From: Laguncularia racemosa
Taxonomy: Eukaryota > Streptophyta > Magnoliopsida > Myrtales > Combretaceae
DNA length: 64,000 nt
Direction: 5' to 3'
Assembly (NCBI GenBank): GCA_037954665.1
Contig: JBBMOL010000047.1
Location: 1,116,001 to 1,180,000 of the forward strand
Shown piece after piece: positions 30,168 to 40,568 of the stretch. A program made the translations under genes and the position numbers. The notes below the pieces were generated by a model that worked only from the letters and a program-made list of their open reading frames with translations, did no database searches and had not been told where the DNA came from. Positions within the stretch are counted from its first letter, which is position 1, and each line of letters begins with the position of its first letter.

Positions 30168-30548
30168 AGACACACGGATAACATACACGGGCGTGTATCG
30201 CGCCCGTGTAGAGAGAACGGTGACCCACAGAGTAATACACGGTCAAAACACACGCCCGTGTGTCCTGACTGTGTATACAAGGAAATTTTGAACAAAGTAG
30301 ACACGGCTAAGGGAAACAGCCGTTTATCAAATCCGTGTATGGGGAGCGAGCCACAGAGGACTAAACGGTCAGTACACACGGGCGTGTGTCCGACCGTGTA
30401 TGAGAGGTAAGTTTTCTAACTAGAAGTTAGAGGGGTACACAGTTGTATAACACGGCCGTGTGTTATACTCGTGCTTTCGCAGCTTAGGCCTATACATGGG
30501 CGCATTACACGCCCGTGTATGGGGACCGTGTGTGTTCGGGTATTTATA
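30168..30548 (+). promoter_or_regulatory. Element D1 internal dyad array with TATA-like box
   Basis: Dyads such as TACACGGGCG...CGCCCGTGTA, ACACACGCCCGTGTGT, CACGGCCGTGTG and TACACGCCCGTGTA repeat the vocabulary of the LTR array. They end in GGGTATTTATACCC (TATTTATA at 30541-30548), followed by a pyrimidine-rich leader and a splice donor. Proposed internal promoter for the env-position ORF. A shortened equivalent is at 51322-51522 in D2. Confidence 0.5.
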
Positions 30549-30667
30549 CCCTTTTTGATAACCGTACCCCTCATTTTCAGTACACTTTCATCTACATATC
30601 TTTTCTCTCTATACATCATTCCCTTCCCATTCCCTTATTGGTTTCCCTCTCCCATTGCTTTGACAAG

Positions 30668-31264
30668 GTAAGATCTTTCTCATTCTTTTTCCTTTCTCTT
30701 GCTTCCCTCTCTATTTTCTCACTCAATGTCAGATTTCCATGTGAATGTGGCATGTTATGACATGTGGAGGATAATGAAACCTTAGGGCTTTTGTTTATCT
30801 GAGTATGGATGATGTTTTTCATGCGATTTGTGAAGTTTTTCCATTCTCCATTGCTCGATCGCTGTTTGGATTAGAAAATCTAGGGTTTCGAACCGTTCAT
30901 GCAAGATCCTTTGTGATTGGAACGTATTTTGGATTGCATGCTAAAGGGATTTTTGCTTTAAGCACCATTAGTGCATGTGATTGATGATTCTCTCATAATT
31001 TCTTGCAATACACGGCCGTTTATGAGTTGTTTTTCAAATTTTGGCGGGGATTTTTTGATATACACGGCTACAATACACTCCCGTGCCCAAGAACCGTGTA
31101 TGATACTGTGAACCTTAATTTTGATGGTTTTGCGTGCTTCCGTGATGCTAATGATGGAGTTCCTTGTTTGCGATGTGGTTATTTGATGTATTACCTACGG
31201 GCTTTGTTTGTTTTAGACTCTTTTATTCTTGGTATGATTAGGTTTTGCTTATTTCCCTTTTCAG
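30668..31264 (+). other. Candidate intron upstream of the env-position ORF
   Basis: Donor CAAG/GTAAGA at 30667/30668 and acceptor CCCTTTTCAG ending at 31264, immediately before the ATG. 597 bp, AT-rich, containing two more dyads (about 31011-31105). Splicing is predicted from sequence only. Confidence 0.55.
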
Positions 31265-32578
31265 ATGCCACGCGTCAAGACTGTTGCTCAAAAGAAGAAA
31301 AGAAGCCGATCCGAAACGGGTAGTTCAAGCCAATCTAAAGTTCTTCGATACCCTGTAAATATTCGAGAGAAGGATAAAGAACTCTTTACCCTATATAAGT
31401 CAAAAAAGGTCATCAAACCGAATGTGGTGTTGGACTGGGACGTTTTGAGAAGATTTGGGTTGGTCCAACAATTTGAGAGGCTCTTAGCTGACCGAGCCTG
31501 GTTTCACCTGTTCATGATCGAAGAAGACTTATACGAGGAGTTAATTCTTACTTTCTTAGCCACCTTCAAGATCTCAGGAACAATGAATGCTGGTGTAAGA
31601 AACGAAGTTGAGTTTCTGGCCCAAGGTGAGTACCATAAGATGTCCATGACTGAGTTCATAGAGGCTATGGGCATCTATGATGAGGGTTTTCTTCAAACCC
31701 CTGAGTTTCGTGCCCTTCCGGTTTCGTGGGGCCCAACGAACTCTATCTCTTTATGGACTCGGTATGGCATTGGTGCCTACAGTGCCTCTCACACCAAGGC
31801 CTCTCAACTGAGAAATAGAGTACATCATATCCTACATTACATTATGGCTCGCTCTACCACTGGTAGGATCGATTCGGAGGGCGTTGTTAACGCCAGAGAC
31901 TTATTTCAGTTGTGGGCCATCCATACTGGAACCCGCGTCAATGTGGGTGTTTTTGCCGCTTTTTGTCTTCAGTGCCAGGCAGAGAAAGGACCGAAAGGGG
32001 TTTTCCTAGGTGCTCTAATTATTAGAATTTTGAAAAATCTGGGTCTATTCCCATTTCGAGCACCTAGTGATTTCATTGGGCGATCTCTGAAGCTTAAGGC
32101 CAGGATATTAAGCGATTGGAATTTCCAACCAATTGACGCTGGCGCTGAAGAGGAGATAGGGGAAGAGGAAGAAGAGGAACCACAACTGCAGGCTGAACCT
32201 TCCGGCTATGTGCAGATGCTAGAGCTAGTTTCTCAGCTATCGCGTGATGTGGGAGAGATAAAGAAAAGATAGAAGATGATGAAGCAGAAGATCACTAAGA
32301 TGGAAAAACGGCAGAAGGGACTGAAGAAGTTTTTAATCGATTGCTTCACCAAGCTTGGTGAGAAGTTAGACATTCAGTTCTCTTCCTATGCCAGCTCAAG
32401 CGAAGAAGACGTGATCCCTCCCGAACCGATCAGCCGACAGAGGCATACTGAGGGAGGATCGTCTTCTGCTCCACCTGCTCCATCAGAGGAAAGCCCCCAC
32501 AGACCAAGTAAGGAGCGAATGGTTGCTGAGGAAAGCTCTGACGATGAAGACTATGTGTCTGAGAAGGATGATGACTGA
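31265..32578 (+). CDS. Element D1 env-position ORF (Athila ORF-like protein)
   Basis: Open for 335 codons, then one TAG (32270-32272, likely CAG to TAG) and another 101 codons in the same frame: about 436 residues in all. It begins with a basic segment PRVKTVAQKKKRSRSETG that could be a nuclear localisation signal. The central globular part (LADRAWFHLFMIEEDLYEEL, RNEVEFLAQGEYHKMSMTEF, FQLWAIHTGTRVNVGVFAAF) resembles, from memory, the protein family known from Athila elements (ATHILA ORF-1). The C terminus is coiled-coil-like and then acidic (SSDDEDYVSEKDDD). I see no signal peptide or clear membrane span, so a true envelope role is doubtful. It is the best preserved gene in D1. In D2 it is deleted. 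Confidence 0.72.
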
Positions 32579-34207
32579 TTTTTCCTAACTATTTGCTAAC
32601 TTGTCTGTCTAACCCTGAATTATTTTTGTTGACTATTCGCTGTGACTTTGACTATCCGTGATAAACTTCGATGATATTGACTTGTGCTTATTTGTTTTGG
32701 TGATAATAATTTCTTTTAGTTTTTCTTTTAGTGTGTTTTGTTTTTAGGATTTTAACTATACCCATTTAGACTTTCGCTGGTGCTGATTGAATGTTGAAAG
32801 CTGATGATCTCAGAAGGATGATTCGAGGATTTTGCACTTTAATGGAGTTTCCTCTGTGAATGACTTGCCACTTATAGATTTCAGGGGAGTTTCATTTTTC
32901 TTTCTTCCTTTATTGTTTCTATTTTCTTTCCTTGGTGTACTTTGTGGGCAGACATTGGGGACAATGTCTGATTTTAAGTGTGGGAAAGGGAATAGAAAGA
33001 ACAGAAAGATATCACAAGAGCAATGAACTTATGGACTTTTAAATAATGCTCAATTTCCCTTGTTTAAGTAACATTTAGAAGCTTAATGATGATGAGAAAT
33101 AGTTGCTCAGGAAACATAAAATTCCACTTATATAGGCAGCTATTTCATAGGAAATTTTTTGAATTTTGTATTATTCTCTTATTTTGTATTCTCTTTATCT
33201 TTTTAGAGTTATAGTATGGTATCCATGTGAGGGAGACTTACTTGTTATTTAGGCTTTCATTTCAGATTTAGGATTTGATTTTGCGATCTTAAATGAAGGA
33301 ACAAGTGATACTTATAGCTTGGTGACTTTCCCTTACAAAAATAATGGAATAGAACACAAATTGGGAGTAATTTGATGAAAAAAAATGATGAACAATAACA
33401 AATAGTTCAGAAGTGGATCTCATTGACTTGAGTAATTAAGTCCGAGGGGTGCCCTTTCTGGGGAATAACATCTATTGACTTGGGTGATGAACTCGGGATC
33501 ATTGGTTGAAAGCTCGCTATAAGGGTTATGAGTAAAATCTGAGAAAACTGAACTAAATGAGGCTTTAAATTAGAATATTTGGATTCGAGTGGTAGAGGTT
33601 CGAAGGGGTATCTTAAAACCTAGTAGCCTAAGATCGTCTGGTCTGAGACTTACTGGCCAAGGAAACCGCTCTTATTCACTAAAAAAAAAAAAAAAAGAGA
33701 GAAGGGATTGATTAGTTAATTCAACCTGAACAAGTAAATCTGAGGGACGCCCTCTATGCTTGAGGGGATAACGTCTGTTAACTTGGGTGACGAGCCCGGG
33801 ATTATCGATTAAAAGTTCGTTACATGGGTTAATTGACTAAGAAAAGGTACTAAAAGGTTGAACTCCCAATCTAAAAAGGGAAAAAGATCCAGGAAATAAG
33901 TGGATGTATATGCCTGAGTTCTATGATTGTTAGTCTGATCTTAACTTTGAGATTTTTGGTTAAATGATAAAGGGTAAAAGTTTCACCTACTTGGATTAAT
34001 ACTGGAAATCTACTATTGATATTTTGAATACAAGTGCTTAATAAGATTGAGTGATAAGAAAGGCAAATTGTGGAAAATGGTGGCTATCCTGGTATAAAGT
34101 GGGGTTAACGATTGAATTTCTTCCTGAATTTTAAGAATTCTGAGAATTGAGACTTCCATATGTGTAATTTGCTTGAGGACAAGCAAATGCTTAAGTCTGG
34201 GGAAATT
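32579..34207 (+). other. Element D1 3' untranslated region
   Basis: No gene. Contains hairpin II with internal PPT-like tract (32950-33009), a duplicated module (about 33433-33535 and 33731-33840) sharing AACTTGGGTGACGAGCCCGG-type sequence, each copy with a small GGG/CCC hairpin, a poly-A run at about 33680, and the terminal PPT (about 34190-34207, AAGTCTGGGGAAATT). Confidence 0.75.
32950..33009 (+). other. Hairpin II plus internal PPT-like tract, element D1
   Basis: AGACATTG-GGGA-CAATGTCT is a perfect 8-bp stem with a GGGA loop. AAGTGTGGGAAAGGGAATAG follows six bases later. The stem has T-A where A has A-T at the third pair from the loop. Confidence 0.65.
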
Positions 34208-35723
34208 TGATAAATCTATTTTAACTCTTATAATTGGATATGATTAAGTCAATTTTTGAGATAATTGGGCGTGAAAATATAAGATTATGATGCTTAATTG
34301 ATTTATATTTCATGTTCAGGTGTGGAAAAGGATGATTTGATGAAAAGTATTTAAATTCAAGATGAATTGGAGATAAAAGCAAGTAAAAAGGGAATGCTTT
34401 GAAGTTAAAGGAAGTCACACGGTTTTATAAACGGCCGTGTGAAGGAATCAGGAGATTACACGGTTCGGATACACGCCCGTGTATCAGCGTGGAAGAAGAG
34501 TTTTCAGGACAGACCAGTACACGGTTGGAATACACACCCGTGTAATCAACCGTGTACGAAGAACAAAGAAGATAGAGATATACACGGCTATTGCAAATGG
34601 CCGTGTGGGATATACACGCCCAGAGTTCACTGACTCAGAGACATACACGGTTTATCTACACGCCCGTGTAGTATGACCGTGTATCTATCGAAGGAAAGAT
34701 ATCTTTAAATCTTTCGTCCATATTTGAAGGATATCTTCTACACGCCAGAGAGGAAGCTACCCTAGGTATAAATAGCCGTCTTTGAAGAGAGAGAAAGAGG
34801 AGAGAGAAGGCATAAAACACGTACTGGAATTTTGGGAGAACAACAGCAGCCAAAGGAATTTTCGAGCTTTAATTCTAGAAGTGTTTCACACATGGATTTG
34901 ATTATTTCGTTTTGTTATTCCTTGAGAACCATGTGTAGCTAATTATTTCGTACCCGAATCTTACGAAAGTCTGATTACTATGTAACATTGAGTTTATTGC
35001 AAAATTAATGACGATTGAGCATCTCTGATTTCATCCATGTTGTTTATTATATATTGTTGATTTGATGTTTGGCCAGCATTAGATTACATTGATTTCTGAT
35101 AAGTTGATTGGGAAATCTCTTATTTGAATAGATCATACATCGGATGAAAAGGCTTGTATGCAATATAGGGATAGAAAGCATAAGTTTTCCGTATTAGATT
35201 GGATATAATGATTTAATCTAATTGAGGGTTGTGGTATAATCATGCAATTCTTATTGTTGTTAATAAAAGAGGGATCTTTGTTAATACGGTTAGAATTAGG
35301 AGTTAGTGATTTTGGAAGAAACATTAACTTAGTGTTAGATGCCCCGCGGATTAGAGATAATCAGTATTCATTAATTAGTTTTCTAATGATTGAAGTTGCA
35401 TAGTAATTAGATGAGTAGTAAGAGTGGGGTGCGCATTGAACATTGAATTTGATAATTTAACTCATTGTTTGATATCCATTGATTTCATTTCTATTAGATA
35501 ATTTAGTTTAATTTAGGTAATTTGGTTAAATTAATTAACCTCGAAATTGTGAGGTTAGATAGTCGGTTTGAGGTTAGTATTAGTACTTGTAGATCCCTGA
35601 GGGAACGATATCCGTGCTTAAACTCTATACTATTGTAATCGATAGGTGCACTTGCCTAATTGATCGCAAGGAAGAGTCGGAGTAAAAAGGATTTTAATTT
35701 GTGTGATTGTGATTCAATCAACA
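34208..35723 (+). repeat. Element D1 3' LTR
   Basis: 1516 bp, TGATAAATC to CAATCAACA, with TATAAATAG at 34767-34775. Lacks one 51-bp dyad unit present in the 5' LTR. Confidence 0.95.
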
Positions 35724-35728
35724 CTTCA
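35724..35728 (+). repeat. TSD of element D1, right copy (CTTCA)
   Basis: Exact repeat of 25455-25459. Confidence 0.9.
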
Positions 35729-37013
35729 CTGCTTTCAACTACATCTTTTCTACTAGCAAAGTGCTAGCAACATTAGTGCGGCTACCACTATCGATTATCA
35801 AGCTACAGACTCCACCCTACACATGACACCGTATATGAAGGATATGTTCATGCTGGATCCCCTCACCATCTTCCTGGGGTAGTATACTAAGCACTCTCCT
35901 CGTAACATACAACTTGCCACTCACGGGTCCGTCTAAGTCAACATCCTCATACTCCCGTGATGGTGACTCCTCCTCATCCTCAGATCTCACACTCTCTACA
36001 TCCCCACTATTACTGATAATCATAACCCTCTAATTTGGACATTGGGATGCAATGTACCCAAATCCCTGACACCTAAAACACTTTATATCTCTTGTCCTAG
36101 AATGGGGTTTAATGTTAGTTTTTCCCTTAGGTGCAATAACTAGATTCCTAGCCCTCACGTCCTCCTTATGCTTTGAATCGGTGGAGTTTCTCTTCCACGT
36201 GGATTTCCATGGAGTTTTGGAAGTCGAGCCAATCCTCTTCTCACTCCTGTATTTTAGCTGCCACTCTACTTTAATAACTCTATGCAATAGTTCTTCCACA
36301 TCTAAGTAATGGTGAAGATCTACTACATCAGCTATCTCCTGATTCAATCCGTTGATGAATCTAGCCATAGTGGCCTCATCATCCTCCTCAATTCTCACCC
36401 TAATCATGGCCATCTCCAACTCTTTGTAATAATCCTCTACACTATTATTTCCCTGAGTCAACCCTTGGACTTTCTTAAGTAAGTCCCTATGATAGTGACT
36501 AGGAATAAAACGCTTTTGCATAATCGTTTTCATCTCATTGCAAGTGCTAATAGGTCGCTCTCCATACCTGTGCCTATTATGCACCAACCGATCCCACCAT
36601 ACACTAGCGTAATCTGAAAACTCTACCATAGCTAATTTTATCTTTTTCTCAGTGTAGTTATGACATTCAAAGACATGATCCATCTTCCTCTTCCATTCTA
36701 AATACAATTCCGGACCATTCTTTCCCTAAAAAGTTAGGATTTTCAACTTAATACTCCCTAAATTACTATCACGCCTCTAGATATTTCCCCTATCCCTCAT
36801 GTGTTGGTAATCTCCAAAATTAGATTCCTCTTCTTCATCTATTATAACTCCTCGCCTGACAGTGGTATTGCTAAATGGTTCCCTACTCCTTTCCATCCTA
36901 TCCATCCTGTCATGGATCTACTCTAGTTCACCTATTAGGATCCTCTTCATCTCCCCCATCAATTCCTCAAACATCACCCGACTTTCTCCTCCATTAGTGT
37001 TCCGTCCTAACAT
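35729..37013 (-). pseudogene. gag: Element F gag and N-terminal protease
   Basis: Minus-strand frame starting with ATG at 37013 and staying in one frame to the D1 insertion, interrupted by several TAG stops that fit CAG changes. Capsid core: YLEWKRKMDHVFECHN, QKRFIPSHYHRDLLKKVQ, NNSVEDYYKELEMAM. The zinc knuckle CFRCQGFGYIASQC has Tyr where His is expected (CX2CX4YX4C), a C-to-T change. The protease active site IIDSGSRTNVAS keeps its Asp, unlike E. Related to E gag in layout and sequence. Confidence 0.85.
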
Positions 37014-37994
37014 AATTCTAATAATTTTCCGCAAGTTACTATGACAATTACAAAAAATATATAAGTATGTTCCTCACACTCACTCATGTATTGCTCACAA
37101 ATGATATGCTCACAATTCCACTAGTGTATATCTCTCACAAAATATGATCTCATGACCTACTTTTTTGTAATTCTTTTGCTAAGAACTTAATTTGAAACTC
37201 CTAAACTCAAATTACTAAGTCAACACTAATGATTACTATTGGCCTAATTCACGTGAATGAAGGAAGACTAACTACACAATCTAATTGATATGGAAAAGAT
37301 TCACCACTAAATAGATATGCAATCAAACACAAAAGGATATAATTTGCACCGAAACACAATGAATGATTATGGAACGTAATTTTCGGATGCACAATTTAGA
37401 AATCACAAAGCATCTATCATGGTTGGAATTGGAAACAATTGATATGGAAAGTGAATTGACTCAACCAATTATGTAATTGACAATTCAAGAAGCTATCTTG
37501 TGATTTTGGCAATTGTAATTCTTTCAAGGCTGAATTCCTTTTCTTTTTTTTTGAATTTCGGTTCTTGATTCTTTCTTTTGCAACCAAATTTGATTTTTTT
37601 TTTTTATAGATAAGCTATGAATTGAACACAATTGATTGTTTAAGAAAACCTAAATACCGTCGACCTGAATGGATTGTAATGACCGAACAAGTATGAAATT
37701 TGTTATATATATGACTTATGTCTATGAATATGGAGGAGACAATAGACGAATATAAAAAAGAACAGAATTTTTTTTATACGAATTTTTTTTTCAGATAAGA
37801 ATATGGAAAAGAACAACATAATTTTTTTTTATACGAATTTTTTTTCAGATATGAATATAGAAAAGAACAACATAATTTTTTATACGAATTATTTTTCAGA
37901 TATGAATATGGAAAAGAACAACACTGACTATGGAAAAAAAAAAAACAGACAAATTAAAGAAAAGGATAGAATTTACTTGATTCAAGAAGTCGAA
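37014..37994 (-). other. Element F leader
   Basis: AT-rich, no coding signature. Contains tandem repeats of about 51-54 bp (37748-37927). The open plus-strand frame at 37803-38093 is a product of these repeats. Confidence 0.65.
37748..37927. repeat. About 3.5 tandem repeats of 51-54 bp in F leader
   Basis: Units begin at 37748, 37799, 37853 and (partial) 37904, each GAATATRGAAAAGAACA..., T-run, ATACGAATT, T-run, CAGATA. Confidence 0.85.
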
Positions 37995-38006
37995 GCTCTG
38001 ATACCA
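37995..38006 (-). other. Primer-binding site of F, initiator tRNA-Met
   Basis: Minus-strand TGGTATCAGAGC, perfect, two bases from the LTR end. Confidence 0.9.
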
Positions 38007-38008
38007 AA

Positions 38009-38638
38009 TGATGTGTGTAACCCTAGGTATGTTATACCTAGAACCCCAACGATGTTAGTTGGTTTCAATTACCTCGAGGATTGTCTTGAATAAACGATGC
38101 GTAACTAGACCCCAATCAAACCCGTTGACTGTAACCTAAGTTATCAAAAGTTATTCCTAGTAATTCGGTTAAGAATCCTATGGAAATGTTCTTTTGCTAA
38201 AGAACAAAAAGAGGTATTTCGTATTTCACAAAAAAGATGTATTTTCATATATCAAAGTTGTCTTCTTTTGCCTGCCCCTAGCATGGTCATATAATAGCAC
38301 ACAACATAATATGGAAATCCTAAGTTGCCTAATCGATTTGTTAGCTTATCCTCATGTAACTAAGTAGGCAACTAAATAATATAAATTACAAACCAAAACA
38401 AATATTAAAAATCCTAAGTTGCCTATTCTATCCTTGTGTCACCAAGTAGGTAACTGAATAACATAAATAACAAACCAATAAATAAAAATAAACATTAACA
38501 AAACCAAATGTATCCTCTTGTGTAACGGTCCAAGCAAATATTTAATATCCCTAAATTATTTCATTCTTCTATGGTCATGTGAATCAAGTTGACATATGTA
38601 TGTGCTCCTTCCTTTTTTATGCTAGCTGATCCTCATCA
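38009..38638 (-). repeat. Element F 5' LTR
   Basis: 630 bp, plus-strand TGATGTGTG to CCTCATCA; homologous to 23954-24584. Confidence 0.9.
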
Positions 38639-39176
38639 TTCTGAACCTCGGATTATTGGCTAAACATTCATTACATGGGTTGCAAGATCTTAAATAATTG
38701 AATATAGTATATATATATATAAGCAAAGGAAAATTTGGAAATTTTTTTAGAGGTTTAACAAAAAGAGGAAGAAAATCTAGGGGAAGGATGAATGCCATAT
38801 ACTTTCACTTAAGGTTGCTGTGCTTAAGAGAGGTAGTTGAACGGTTTATATATTCTCTAGTAAGTAGTGAGATGTGACCAAGCCACTTTTGCTTTGTTTG
38901 ACTTTCTTCGTAACTTAGGAAGCATTTCTTAAATGGTAAAGGTAATAGTTTAACTTAATTGGATTAATTTTTAAACTTTAATTTTTGTATGCCAGGTATA
39001 TGTACAATCATGATAGGTTTTAGTGGTATGCACTAATGAATCACTAAGAATGAATTAAATAGAGGATGTTACTTGTGATTTAAAGTCTAACACTGAGTAC
39101 AATTGATGAGAGGAGATTTATTTTGTCTTTATTTTGTTTGTTTGAAGACAAGTAAACAATTAAGTGTGGGGAAATT
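38639..39176 (+). other. Element C 3' untranslated region, second part
   Basis: Athila 3' UTR sequence resuming after F (ACCTCGGATTATTGGCTAAA resembles the D module), with an AT microsatellite near 38710, ending in the PPT AAGTGTGGGGAAATT (39162-39176). No gene. Confidence 0.65.
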
Positions 39177-40557
39177 TGATAAGTGTCAGAAGACCCTTAA
39201 TTCTAGCGCTTATTAGTTATACTTTTATATGGATTTCATGTGATTTGTGAAGAAAAGGGTACTTATATGATTAAATTTTAATTTCTGGAATCAATGGAGA
39301 CAAAAGAAAGGTTTAAGGATGATATGAGCACAGGCAAGGTGAAATTTGGCAAAAAATGAAGAAAATTGATTTTTAGTTCAGCACAACCCATGTAGACGCT
39401 AGTGCTGGATGCAAAAAATGACCAGTAGCTATACTAAGTGTGCCTTAGGTTTAGCACAGCCCGTGCTGATGTCAGTAACGAGAATACAAGTTTTTTTTTT
39501 TTTTTTCAGCCCTACCTTAAGTACGACTGTGCTGGAGGTTGTGTTGAATTGGGTAGTGAAGATAACGTGTTTCAAAGTCAGTATGGGCTCGAGCATGGCC
39601 ATGCTAATCCCTGTTTTCGTAAAACTATAAATAGACGCCTTGTTTTATTTTTTAAGATTTTTTTTCTTCTAGCTTTGTTCTAAAATCCTAGGAGCATTAT
39701 TACGAACTTCAGGAGGAGAATTTTCCAAGCATCATTGTAGATCACAAAACTAAACAAGGAATTACTCTTTTTATCATGAATCAATTCTATTTCTCTAGAT
39801 TCTCTGTTCTTATTAAAAAATTCCATGGAAGAGTAATTTCTTATATCTTTCATCCTGTGAAACCCTAACTCATGTGCTAAAACATTGATTAATTAATGAA
39901 TTGTTTATATCTTTGCATCTATTCAGTGTTTCCATTGTTCTTGTGATTGATTTATGGATGTAAATTGATTGCATGTATGATTTTTATTAGATTCAAAGAG
40001 GTTTTGTTTAGTAAATTAGATCTTCATGAATAGAGAGATTACATGTTTTACCTAAAGGTAGGAAAACATTGATTTTCTGCTTTTAATCGGAATTTGTGAA
40101 CTTAATGAGATCTTGCATGACGGTAGTGAGGGAGAGGTCTCCATTATCTTGTGCATGATTAAAAATTGATTAACTCAAGGGAGTAATTGATTCTACTTGA
40201 GAATTTCTACAGTGCAAAGTGTAAATTGATTCATTAATCGATATCTTATTTTGAGAATTTAAGGGTTAGGGTGGAACAAGATGAGGGGTATATTTTGTGA
40301 TTGAATACATTTTTAAGACAATATCATTCAATTCTAAGGTTACTAGGATCTACTAGTTGTTAATTTAATTCATAATTTCCACATCATAAATTAGACTAGA
40401 TAGTAGAGAAAGGTAATACTAGTACTTGTTTTCTAGATCTCAGAGGACAACACCTATTAAATCTATACTATAATTGATAGGTACACTACCTAGCTCAATA
40501 GTAGATTTTATTGGTTATAAATTTTAAACTTAAAATGATCGGTTAGATTCGAGCGCA
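39177..40557 (+). repeat. Element C 3' LTR
   Basis: TGATAAGTGTC to about GAGCGCA, roughly 1381 bp. Palindromic AGCACAGCCCGTGCT-like motifs (39378-39606) precede TATAAATAG at 39626-39634. The right end is uncertain: it is followed by CTAAGTTTTTG, which resembles the start of an LTR-PBS junction, and then chromovirus sequence. Confidence 0.7.
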
Positions 40558-40568
40558 CTAAGTTTTTG

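Larger units (their letters stand above)
25460..35723 (+). mobile_element. Element D1: complete Athila-type element with env-position ORF, pol core deleted
   Basis: 10264 bp: LTR, tRNA-Asp PBS, gag-protease frame, post-pol hairpin, internal dyad array, candidate intron, env-position ORF, 3' UTR, PPT, LTR, with TSD CTTCA. Reverse transcriptase, RNase H and integrase are missing as one clean deletion at about 29905, where D2 has the full core. Confidence 0.95.
23954..38638 (-). mobile_element. Element F: minus-strand chromovirus, split by D1
   Basis: Related to E by its gag, protease and PBS. The 5' LTR is on the right (38009-38638) and the 3' LTR on the left (23954-24584). Internal sequence runs leftwards: leader, gag, protease, then D1 (25460-35723), then the rest of protease, linker, and an integrase tail. 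The reverse transcriptase-integrase core is deleted. No clear 5-bp TSD is visible (AATGC on the left, TTCTG on the right). Both flanks are Athila 3' UTR sequence of element C. Confidence 0.85.

Noticed and set aside
31003..31323. 106-codon plus-strand ORF overlapping the start of the env-position ORF
   Set aside because: Lies mostly in the candidate intron, contains promoter-type dyads, and is in a different frame from the well-supported ORF.
37803..38093. 96-codon ORF with repeated MEKNNIIFFYTN-like units
   Set aside because: Product of the 51-54-bp tandem repeats in the F leader, on the strand opposite to the element.
23949..38643. TSD for element F
   Set aside because: The flanks AATGC and TTCTG do not match. 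The insertion is supported by the LTR pair and by continuity of element C, not by a TSD.
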